Shown here: positions 1-5,016 of the stretch, piece after piece
Layout: each line of letters opens with the position of its first letter
Position numbering within the stretch: the first letter of the stretch is position 1
Source of the DNA: Myxococcota bacterium
GTDB lineage: Bacteria > Myxococcota > Polyangia > GCA-2747355 > JAKLHH01
DNA length: 5,016 nt
NCBI GenBank assembly: GCA_022710245.1
Contig: JAKLHH010000692.1
Coordinates: forward strand, 1-5,016
Direction of reading: 5' to 3'
Position numbers and translations under genes: made by a program
Notes under the pieces: model-generated
Databases searched by the model: none
What the model was told of the DNA's origin: nothing
Seen by the model: only the letters and a program-made list of their open reading frames with translations

Positions 1-262
1 CGAGGAAGGTGCCGTTGGTGCTCCGCAGGTCTCGCAGCCGGTAGCCGGAGGGGCAGACCTCGATCACGCAGTGGTGCCGGGACACGCTCGGATCGCGGAG
101 CACGATCGGGTTGCCCTCCGCGGTGCCGAGGCTGAGCTCCGGGTCGTCGGCGGTGAAGACCATCCCCGCGTCGGGCCCCTCCAGCACGCGGAGTCGATAG
201 CGGGCGTAGACGAAGGCCGGCGGCCGGGTGCTCAGCAGCGGGGTTCCATCGTGCGTGGACAC
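1..262 (-). CDS. FHA-domain protein, N-terminal part (probable sigma-54-dependent activator), cut by the left edge
   Basis: Only the first 87 codons are present. An in-frame TAG at 272-274 makes GTG at 260-262 the first usable start, with AGGA seven bases upstream as a plausible ribosome binding site. Residues about 22-87 form a forkhead-associated (FHA) domain, a phosphothreonine-binding fold. Visible hallmarks are the G46-T47 turn, the DPSVSRHH stretch with Ser61 and His64 at the SxxH positions, and RLRDLRSTNGTFL with Asn83-Gly84 at the conserved NG. The usual Arg of the GR motif is Thr47. In myxobacteria this N-terminal layout is common in FHA-linked sigma-54 activators with an AAA+ domain and a Fis-type helix-turn-helix, but that part lies outside the window, so the full architecture is inferred. 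The gene is divergent from the Ser/Thr kinase, which suggests the kinase may supply the phosphothreonine signal. The FHA call is firm; the activator call is moderate. Confidence 0.88.
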   Translation of the reverse strand, partial: MSTHDGTPLLSTRPPAFVYARYRLRVLEGPDAGMVFTADDPELSLGTAEGNPIVLRDPSVSRHHCVIEVCPSGYRLRDLRSTNGTFL

Positions 263-313
263 GCCGCCATCCTAGCACTCGGGGCTCGGGGCGAACACCA
301 GCACTCCGCCGCG

Positions 314-342
314 TTGACCCTCGCCGGGCGCTCGCTGATACT
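314..342 (+). promoter_or_regulatory. Sigma-70-like promoter for the kinase operon
   Basis: TTGACC (314-319) matches five of six bases of the -35 consensus. After exactly 17 bases comes GATACT (337-342), which matches four of six bases of the -10 consensus. In DNA this GC-rich the pair stands out. The predicted transcription start is near 349, leaving a leader of only about 14 bases and trimming the left end of the ribosome binding site to AGGAG. This short leader is either a real feature or a sign that the true promoter lies slightly upstream. Confidence 0.5.
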
Positions 343-345
343 GAC

Positions 346-353
346 GGGAGGAG
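346..353 (+). promoter_or_regulatory. Ribosome binding site of the kinase gene
   Basis: GGGAGGAG lies nine bases upstream of GTG 363. Together with an in-frame TGA at 342-344, it fixes GTG 363 as the kinase start; the first in-frame ATG lies inside the glycine-rich loop and is far too late. Confidence 0.8.
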
Positions 354-362
354 CAGCGACTC

Positions 363-1838
363 GTGGCCGTCGAGATCACGCACGCGCGCGCCGGCGCCCC
401 CTCGAAGTACCGCCTGCTGCACCGGCTGGCCAGCGGCGGGATGGCCGACATCTACCTGGCGCAGGCCAGCGGGCTGGCCGGCTTCGAGCGCCTGCTGGTG
501 GTGAAGCGCATCCGGCGCGAGCACGCGCGCGATCCCGAGTTCGTGCGCATGTTCCTCCAGGAGGCGCGCATCGCGGCGCAGCTCCACCACGCCAACATCG
601 TGCAGGTCTTCGACGTCGACCTCGAGGACGGCGAGGTCTTCTGCGCGATGGAGTATCTGCACGGCCAGAACCTCGCGGCGATCATCGCGCGCGAGCGGGA
701 GCGCGGCGCCACCCCGCCGCTCGAGGTGAGCCTCGCCGTGGCGACCCGCGTCTGCGCGGGCCTCGACCACGCCCATCGCTGCCGTGACAGCCAGCACCGC
801 CCGCTCGGGATCGTGCACCGCGACGTGACGCCCCATAACGTCTTCGTCACCTACGACGGCGCGGTGAAGATCATCGACTTCGGCATCGCCCGAGCGGCCA
901 ACTCGCTGGGCGAGACGCGGGTCGGCGTGCTCAAGGGCAAGCCCGGCTACATCTCGCCCGAGCAGTGCCGCTGCGAGCCCCTCGACGCGCGCAGCGACCT
1001 CTTCAGCGTCGGCGTGCTGCTCTACGAGCTCACCACCGGGCGCTTGCCCTGGCAGGCGCAGACCGACTGGGAGTACCTGAAGGAGACCACCGAGGGCACC
1101 CCGCTGCCGCCGAGCACGTTGCAGGCGGGCTATCCTCGCGCGCTGGAGCAGATCATCCTGCGCGCCCTCGCGCAGCGGCCCGAGGAGCGTCACGCCAGCG
1201 CCGGCGTGCTGCAGGCGGAGCTGGAGACGTTCGCGCGCGGCCTCGCGCTGGAGCTCTCCCCGGGCCTGCTCGAGCGCTACCTGGCCGCGGTCTTCGGCGG
1301 CGAGGTCGCCGCCTGGCAGTCGGCCCGGCGCCAGGGCCTGACCCTGGCGGAGCACGTCTCGCGCTCCTATGGAGTCTCCGAGCAGACGGCCACCGAGGTG
1401 GACCAATCGCCCCTCGGGTCCCGGGCGGAGCGACGGAGCGGACGGCGCCGGCTGTGGCTGCTGGTGCCGGGCGCGGCTGCCCTGGCGCTGGGCGCGACCT
1501 ACCTCGTCCTCGACGGCGCCCCGCCGCCGCAGCGGCCGAGCAGCCCGGCGGCCCTCCCGCAGGCGCGCGCCGCCAGCGACGCTGCCGGGCTCGCGATGCA
1601 GCCCCCGACCCCGCCGCCCGTGCCTCCCGTGAGGGCCAGCGCTGCGGAGCCCTCGCCTCCGCAGACCTGGCCGGCGCCGCGCGCGGCCAGCGTGATCAAG
1701 AGGGCCCGACGGCGCCCGGCGAAGCCCGCGACCGCGCAGGTCAGGCGCTCGCGCGGAGCCGCGGACAGCAAAGTGAAGCCTGGACAGACAGCGCGCGACT
1801 CTCGCAAGATCGACCTCGAGTCCATGTTGCCGCGCTAG
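363..1838 (+). CDS. Membrane-anchored Hanks-type serine/threonine protein kinase
   Basis: This 491-residue protein transfers phosphate from ATP to Ser/Thr of target proteins. The kinase domain spans about residues 16-292. It has a glycine-rich loop (LASGGMADIYLA, 22-33), the ATP lysine Lys48 in VVKR, Glu67 of helix C, HRDVTPHN (152-159) with catalytic Asp154 and Asn159, DFG (172-174), an activation segment with GKPGYISPEQ (192-201), DLFSVGVLLYELTTG (212-226) and a late Arg276. The Lys of HRDxK is Thr156, like the Ser often seen in myxobacterial kinases, so activity is still expected. A basic run (354-363) precedes one membrane helix (about 364-383), placing the kinase domain in the cytoplasm. 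The remaining 108 residues are Pro/Ala/Arg-rich, extracytoplasmic, match no domain I recognise, and end in KIDLESMLPR. It is the first gene of a likely three-gene operon and divergent from an FHA gene. The specific substrate is unknown. Confidence 0.95.
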   Translation: MAVEITHARAGAPSKYRLLHRLASGGMADIYLAQASGLAGFERLLVVKRIRREHARDPEFVRMFLQEARIAAQLHHANIVQVFDVDLEDGEVFCAMEYLHGQNLAAIIARERERGATPPLEVSLAVATRVCAGLDHAHRCRDSQHRPLGIVHRDVTPHNVFVTYDGAVKIIDFGIARAANSLGETRVGVLKGKPGYISPEQCRCEPLDARSDLFSVGVLLYELTTGRLPWQAQTDWEYLKETTEGTPLPPSTLQAGYPRALEQIILRALAQRPEERHASAGVLQAELETFARGLALELSPGLLERYLAAVFGGEVAAWQSARRQGLTLAEHVSRSYGVSEQTATEVDQSPLGSRAERRSGRRRLWLLVPGAAALALGATYLVLDGAPPPQRPSSPAALPQARAASDAAGLAMQPPTPPPVPPVRASAAEPSPPQTWPAPRAASVIKRARRRPAKPATAQVRRSRGAADSKVKPGQTARDSRKIDLESMLPR

Positions 1839-1841
1839 CGC

Positions 1842-1874
1842 CGCGCGCTCGGGGAGTGCGTCGCCCGGCGCGCG
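1842..1874 (+). other. Strong all-G:C hairpin between kinase and TPR genes (attenuator, partial terminator or mRNA-stability element)
   Basis: CGCGCGC (1842-1848) pairs with GCGCGCG (1868-1874), and CGGG (1850-1853) pairs with CCCG (1864-1867). Only T1849 is bulged, and the loop is 10 bases. The result is eleven G:C pairs beginning four bases after the kinase stop and ending nine bases before the GAGGTG of the next gene. No T-tract follows, so a classical intrinsic terminator is unlikely. Partial termination, pausing, or protection of the kinase message from 3' decay would all fit. Confidence 0.5.
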
Positions 1875-1883
1875 AGCCCGTTC

Positions 1884-1889
1884 GAGGTG
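1884..1889 (+). promoter_or_regulatory. Probable ribosome binding site of the TPR gene
   Basis: GAGGTG is a good anti-Shine-Dalgarno match. It lies 12 bases before ATG 1902 and 9 bases before GTG 1899. Its last three bases could be read as an in-frame GTG start at 1887, but that start has no ribosome binding site of its own and would lengthen the n-region of the signal peptide, so I read the motif as the binding site. Confidence 0.5.
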
Positions 1890-1901
1890 CCCCGGGGTGT
1901 G

Positions 1902-2660
1902 ATGAGCCATCGTGCTTCATGCATCGCTGCGATCCTGCTCGCCGCCCTCCTGTGGCCAGCGGCCGCCCCGGCCGCGGAGAGCCGGCTCGTCAACCCGAGG
2001 GCACGCGCGCTGCTCCAGCGCGGCGCCGAGGAGTACGCGGCGGGCCGCTTCGCCGAGGCCGCGCGGCTGCTGCGCGAAGGGCACAAGCTCGAGCCGCACC
2101 CGGACTTCCTCTACGCGCTGGGCCAGGCGGAGCGGAAGGCCAACCGCTGCGCCGAGGCGATCGCCGCCTACCAGGAGTTCCTGCGGCACGCTCCACCGGA
2201 GCGCGAGGCCACCCCCGCGCGGCTCAACCTCGAGCGATGCCAGGCCCAGCTCGCCGAGGAGGCGGCGAGGGCGCGCCGCGCGCCGCCGAAGCCCCGGCCC
2301 CGACCGCCGGCGACGGAGGCGAGGTCGCAGCGCCCACGGCCGCTCTACCGCGACGCGCTGGGAGGGGTGCTGGCGGGCGCCGCGGTGAGCGCCCTCGCGG
2401 TCAGCCTCGCCGGCCTCTTGCTGGCGAACGGCGCCACCCTCGACGCGAACCAGGCCACCGTCTACCGCGAGCGCGAGGAGGCGCTCGCTCGTCGCGACCG
2501 CTACCGGGTGATGGGGATCGTCGGCGTCGCGGCCGGAGCCGGCGCCGCCGTCGCCGCGATGGCGCGCTACCTCTGGCTCGCTCGCCGGTCCGCGCGCTGG
2601 CAGGTCGGCCTCGCGCCCGGCGCACAGGGCGTGGTGCTCGATGCCCGGGCGAGCTGGTAG
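1902..2660 (+). CDS. TPR-repeat membrane protein with signal peptide
   Basis: This 252-residue protein starts with a signal peptide (about 1-25: Arg4, a hydrophobic core, then a PAA-ES cleavage site). Residues about 34-125 form two to three tetratricopeptide repeats, seen as the Gly/Ala/Tyr/Ala spacing in LLQRGAEEYAAGRFAEAARLL and then FLYALGQAERKANRCAEAIAAYQEFL. Such repeats are protein-binding scaffolds. A Pro/Arg-rich linker (about 126-147) leads to two hydrophobic segments (about 153-175 and 203-227), separated by a charged stretch, and a short tail ending WQVGLAPG...ARASW. Similar TPR proteins with a paired hydrophobic C-terminus are frequent beside myxobacterial Ser/Thr kinases. No enzyme motif is visible. 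It follows the kinase by 63 bases and precedes the next gene by 3, suggesting an operon and an envelope scaffold or kinase-partner role (inferred). GTG 1899 and GTG 1887 are alternative starts. Confidence 0.82.
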   Translation: MSHRASCIAAILLAALLWPAAAPAAESRLVNPRARALLQRGAEEYAAGRFAEAARLLREGHKLEPHPDFLYALGQAERKANRCAEAIAAYQEFLRHAPPEREATPARLNLERCQAQLAEEAARARRAPPKPRPRPPATEARSQRPRPLYRDALGGVLAGAAVSALAVSLAGLLLANGATLDANQATVYREREEALARRDRYRVMGIVGVAAGAGAAVAAMARYLWLARRSARWQVGLAPGAQGVVLDARASW

Positions 2661-2663
2661 GCC

Positions 2664-3659
2664 ATGAGCCGGGTCGACCCCGACCGTACCCCATCGGGCC
2701 GGCAAACCGGTGAGCCTGCCGTGTCCCGCGCGGGAACCCTGGCGCTGCTGGTGGCGGCCCTCACGCTCGCTTCGGAGCCGGGCTGCCGCGAGGTGGCGCC
2801 CGAGTTCCGCTGCGAGCGCACGGAGCAGTGCCTGACCCTCGAGGGGCAGGGCCGCTGCGAGCTGGACGGCCACTGCAGCCTCGCGGACCCGAGCTGTTCG
2901 AGCGGCTACCGCTACCTGGACGCGTCCGCCGCGCGCGGGGGCCAGTGCGTCGCGCGCGTCCTCTGGAGCGCGGACCTCGAGGAGGGGACCCTGGCGGACT
3001 GGTGGTCGCCGGCGACGACGCCGGGCGCGGACGGCATCACCTGGACCCAGGCCAACGCCCAGGTGACCGCCAGCGACGAGCAGGCCCACGGCGGCAGCTT
3101 CGCCGTCCGTCTGCAGATGGACTCCACCGGTGACGTGGAGGCGGGAGCGGCGCTCGCCCGCCTGCGCGAGGGTCGCAGCCACCCGGAGGCCTACTACTCG
3201 ATCTGGTACTTCCTGCCGCAGGCCGTGGCGCTCGGTCAGCAGCTGAGCTGGTGGGTGCTGATGGGTTTCAGCTCCGACGTCAACGGGAACGGGGTGAGTC
3301 TGCTCACCCTGCAGGTGGACGAGGATGCGGCCGGGGAGAGGTACCTCGAGCTGGCCGCGAAGCGCTGCGACAGCAGCGAGGTGGCGTACCACGAGCAGCG
3401 CGTCGCACCGCTCCCGACCGGCCGCTGGTTCCGCCTCGAGGCGTACCTGCGGCAGTCGACGGCGGGCCAGGGGCGGCTCATCGTCTGGCAGGACGGCGTC
3501 ACGCTCTTCGACCGGGACCAGCTGACGACGCGCTGTCCGGACGCGGGCGGCGAGAACTACTGGGCCGTCTTCAACGAGGGCCGCCACCAGCAGCCAGCTG
3601 CGGTCACCACCTTCCTCGACGACGCCGTGATCAGCCTGGACCGCGTGAGCGCCGACTGA
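2664..3659 (+). CDS. Secreted or lipid-anchored protein: six-Cys N-terminal module plus concanavalin-like jelly-roll (polysaccharide-lyase-like) domain
   Basis: The 331-residue reading has a hydrophobic export segment at about 23-36. Cys41 follows in EPGC, a poor lipobox, so lipidation is uncertain. A six-Cys module follows (Cys50, 56, 65, 71, 78, 95; pattern C-x5-C-x8-C-x5-C-x6-C-x16-C, including GHCSLADPSCSSGYRY). It resembles the short disulfide module in many myxobacterial surface proteins. Residues about 98-328 look like a beta-sandwich of the heparin-lyase/polysaccharide-lyase-like or lectin type: YYSIWYFLP, LPTGRWFRLEAYLRQ, GRLIVWQDGVTLFD and TTFLDDAVISLD. Cys235 and Cys291 may form another disulfide. 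I cannot assign catalytic residues, so polysaccharide binding is as likely as cleavage. ATG 2664 sits three bases after the TPR stop but has a weak ribosome binding site. GTG 2721, with GGTGAG at 2709-2714, would give a more typical signal peptide (residue 20 becomes residue 1) and may be the true start. Confidence 0.8.
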   Translation: MSRVDPDRTPSGRQTGEPAVSRAGTLALLVAALTLASEPGCREVAPEFRCERTEQCLTLEGQGRCELDGHCSLADPSCSSGYRYLDASAARGGQCVARVLWSADLEEGTLADWWSPATTPGADGITWTQANAQVTASDEQAHGGSFAVRLQMDSTGDVEAGAALARLREGRSHPEAYYSIWYFLPQAVALGQQLSWWVLMGFSSDVNGNGVSLLTLQVDEDAAGERYLELAAKRCDSSEVAYHEQRVAPLPTGRWFRLEAYLRQSTAGQGRLIVWQDGVTLFDRDQLTTRCPDAGGENYWAVFNEGRHQQPAAVTTFLDDAVISLDRVSAD

Positions 3660-3732
3660 CGCATTCTCGTGCGCCGACCTCGCTCCACTCGGGGTGGCGT
3701 TCACGTTGATCTTCGGCCGAGGAATGGAGTTG
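3660..3732. other. Convergent intergenic gap, no clear terminator
   Basis: These 73 bases lie between the stop codons of two convergent genes, where a bidirectional terminator would be expected. The best fold is CCAC/GTGG (3685-3688 with 3694-3697), four pairs around TCGGG, with no T-tract on either strand. TCGGCCGA (3713-3720) is a perfect palindrome but has no room for a loop. I cannot support a terminator here. Confidence 0.4.
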
Positions 3733-4971
3733 CTAGTACTGGTAGGCGCCGACATCGGTGGCCGACGACGGCCGCGCTTTCCCGTCGATGTCGGTGGTCA
3801 CGTCGGAGATGGCCAGTCCCATACCGCGAGCCGCTGCCCCGCTTGCCAGCTTGAAGTTCTTGCCCGTCCGGTTGACGAAGGGACTTGTCGAGGTGGAGAC
3901 GGCTCCCGTCCCGGTCGTGGTTGAGCTCTCGCCGCTTTGGAACAGATTATTGGCAATCGCGAACTTGGCAAGAATACTGCCATTGCTAGAGATAATACCA
4001 TAGCCGCCATTGCCTATGATGATATTGTTCCTGATGGTGTTCGTGCCGCTGAAGTTGCTGGAACTACCGTTCATGAAGAGGATGCCTCCCCAGCTATTCT
4101 TGGCGTTGTCAACGATGGTGTTGTACTCGATCCGGACATTGGAAAGAACCGACCACGATTCGTTCGGTGATTCGGTCCAGAGCCAGATTCCGCCACCGCT
4201 ACCCCAGATGACGTTATTGATGATCTTGAGATCTTTGGTTGGATAGTGGTTGGGGTTCCATTCCGATTCGACAGACACGCCGATGCAGGTCTTGCTGCTT
4301 GAGGCTGTGTCGTAGCACATGTTGCCAACTACGGTGATGCTCCTCGCCGCATCGATATAGATATTGGGGCCGTTGTTTCGATAGCTTCGGTTGTAGGCGA
4401 TGATCCCGTTGCTCGAGTTGTACTTGGCGTTGATTCCTTCTTCCTTATTGTCGTAGACGTCGCAGTTGACCACCTCAAACGTGTCGACGTTCTCGAAGGT
4501 GATTGCCTCGTGCGCGGCGCTCAGCCCCACCTGGTTGTTGTGATGAACGGCGCAGTCTCGCACGGAGATATTCGATGCGCTCTGAAAGACAACGCCGCCG
4601 TGTTGAGAGTAGGATACGTCACAATTGGAGACCTTGATATTGGAGCTGTTGTTTACCCAAATCCCAAACTCGCTCGCGTTCCACGTGGTCAGCCCTGATA
4701 TTTCGATCCACTGTTTAGCGTCAACGGCAATCGCGTCTGTCCATGTTGTGCCACTCATGTCAATTACCACGGACTCCTTGTTGTAGGCGGTAATTCTGAT
4801 TGGCGCCGTAGGGGTTCCGCTCTTGGTGACGACTAGCGCCGTCCGGTAGGTGCCGCCGCGAATGGCGAGCGTGTAGCCGGCCTTCATGGCATTCATTCGG
4901 GTGCAGATCCTCTGAGTACACGTAGCATCTCCGGCAGTTGGATCGGGTTTCCGACGGTGAGCAGCATTCAC
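3733..4971 (-). CDS. Right-handed parallel beta-helix protein with choice-of-anchor-Q-like C-terminus; GC-anomalous, start uncertain
   Basis: The 412-residue reading begins at GTG 4971. After a Cys pair (18, 23) comes KAGYTLAIRGGTYR (30-43), the usual cap of secreted beta-helix proteins. About a dozen helix turns follow from residue 58 to about 350, marked by recurring N-x-x-[IV]-x-N-C-x-[IV] rungs such as SSNIKVSNCDVSYS, SNISVRDCAVHHN, FEVVNCDVYDN and RIEYNTIVDN. The end, DIDGKARPSSATDVGAYQY (394-412), matches the choice-of-anchor-Q pattern. The fold is typical of polysaccharide lyases, epimerases and glycosidases. EEGINAKYNSSNG (177-189) and IYIDA are possible active-site turns, but I cannot name an activity. 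No signal peptide is seen, though the family is normally exported. The frame stays open to the right edge, so the true N-terminus may lie outside or be lost. GC is about 43-53% in most samples, against about 70% around it, which points to horizontal transfer. Confidence 0.85.
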   Translation of the reverse strand: MNAAHRRKPDPTAGDATCTQRICTRMNAMKAGYTLAIRGGTYRTALVVTKSGTPTAPIRITAYNKESVVIDMSGTTWTDAIAVDAKQWIEISGLTTWNASEFGIWVNNSSNIKVSNCDVSYSQHGGVVFQSASNISVRDCAVHHNNQVGLSAAHEAITFENVDTFEVVNCDVYDNKEEGINAKYNSSNGIIAYNRSYRNNGPNIYIDAARSITVVGNMCYDTASSSKTCIGVSVESEWNPNHYPTKDLKIINNVIWGSGGGIWLWTESPNESWSVLSNVRIEYNTIVDNAKNSWGGILFMNGSSSNFSGTNTIRNNIIIGNGGYGIISSNGSILAKFAIANNLFQSGESSTTTGTGAVSTSTSPFVNRTGKNFKLASGAAARGMGLAISDVTTDIDGKARPSSATDVGAYQY

Positions 4972-5015
4972 GCGGCGAGGTCCATGATGGGCGCGGGTGA
5001 AGTGCGCAGCAGGCG
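4968..5015 (-). CDS. Possible C-terminal end of another minus-strand gene, cut by the right edge
   Basis: On the minus strand one frame reads RLLRTSPAPIMDLAA and then stops at TGA (4968-4970). Thirteen of its 15 codons end in G or C, as in the native genes here, against 9 of 15 in the frame continuous with the beta-helix gene. Its TGA overlaps the beta-helix GTG as GTGA, a classic four-base coupling overlap. If real, this is the last 15 codons of an upstream gene in the same operon. With so few codons the call is weak; the alternative is that the beta-helix frame itself continues upstream. Confidence 0.3.
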   Translation of the reverse strand, partial: RLLRTSPAPIMDLAA

Positions 5016-5016
5016 C

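Larger units (their letters stand above)
263..362. promoter_or_regulatory. Divergent intergenic region between FHA gene and kinase gene
   Basis: This 100-bp stretch separates the two divergent start codons and must hold control signals for both unless one gene is leaderless. It contains the rightward promoter candidate at 314-342 and two head-to-tail copies of CTCGGGG at 278-284 and 285-291. The repeat is short and GC-rich, so it may be chance, but a tandem 7-mer beside a divergent promoter could be an operator. I saw no convincing leftward -35/-10 pair and no clear -24/-12 sigma-54 site. Confidence 0.45.

Noticed and set aside
263..280. TAGGAT as a -10 box for the FHA gene
   Set aside because: It ends seven bases before the GTG, overlaps the apparent ribosome binding site, and has no matching -35 at 16-18 bases.
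71..787. Plus-strand open frame crossing the FHA gene, intergenic region and kinase start
   Set aside because: It overlaps the kinase domain in another frame and the FHA domain antisense, and shows no motif.
965..2713. Long plus-strand open frame running through the kinase end and TPR gene
   Set aside because: It is an Arg/Ala/Pro-rich frame-shifted reading of two real genes, with no recognisable domain.
3685..3697. Small hairpin CCAC/GTGG in the convergent gap
   Set aside because: Four base pairs and no T-tract; too weak to call a terminator.
1917..3755. Long open frame on the minus strand covering the TPR and jelly-roll genes
   Set aside because: It is antisense to two genes with clear domains, its residues are Arg/Ala/Gly/Val-rich with no domain, and such open frames are expected opposite GC-rich codons.
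3749..3794. Inverted repeat CCGACATCG (3749-3757) and CGATGTCGG (3786-3794)
   Set aside because: It lies inside the beta-helix coding sequence, where both arms encode parts of the conserved TDVG and TDIDG segments, and it has a 28-base spacer. It is probably a coding coincidence rather than a terminator.
3660..5016. Mobile element or attachment site around the low-GC gene
   Set aside because: No transposase, integrase or tRNA gene, and I could not find flanking direct repeats within the window; transfer is inferred from composition only.

Overview
The window is mostly GC-rich DNA (about 70% by hand count in the samples I took), with GTG starts and strong G/C preference at third codon positions. 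A Hanks-type Ser/Thr kinase, an FHA-domain protein, an Ala/Arg-rich TPR membrane protein and a secreted protein with a cysteine-rich N-terminal module all point to a myxobacterium or close relative. This lineage is inferred from gene content and composition; no marker gene is present.

Layout from left to right: (1) bases 1-262, minus strand, hold the N-terminus of an FHA-domain protein that runs off the left edge, probably a sigma-54-type activator. (2) A 100-bp divergent intergenic region (263-362) carries a good sigma-70-like promoter and a strong ribosome binding site facing right. (3) Three genes run rightward as a likely operon: a membrane Ser/Thr protein kinase (363-1838), a TPR protein with a signal peptide and two membrane segments (1902-2660), and a secreted protein with a six-Cys module and a jelly-roll (polysaccharide-lyase-like) domain (2664-3659). 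An 11-bp all-G:C hairpin sits between the kinase and TPR genes. (4) A 73-bp convergent gap follows. (5) On the minus strand, 3733-4971 encodes a right-handed parallel beta-helix protein with a choice-of-anchor-Q-like end. Most of this gene is near 43-53% GC, so it looks acquired. (6) The last 46 bases return to about 74% GC and may hold the tail of another minus-strand gene overlapping the beta-helix start.

Reading of the set: the FHA protein and kinase, divergently arranged, could form a phosphorylation-to-transcription pair. The TPR protein and secreted jelly-roll protein would be envelope partners of the kinase, possibly sensing or processing a polysaccharide. The beta-helix gene also has a fold common in polysaccharide-active proteins, but its composition and opposite orientation argue that it arrived separately. 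I found no RNA genes, CRISPR array, transposase or attachment site. No completely new system is evident. The most notable items are the GC-anomalous beta-helix gene with its unusual 5' junction, the intra-operon hairpin, and the kinase/FHA/TPR/jelly-roll grouping.
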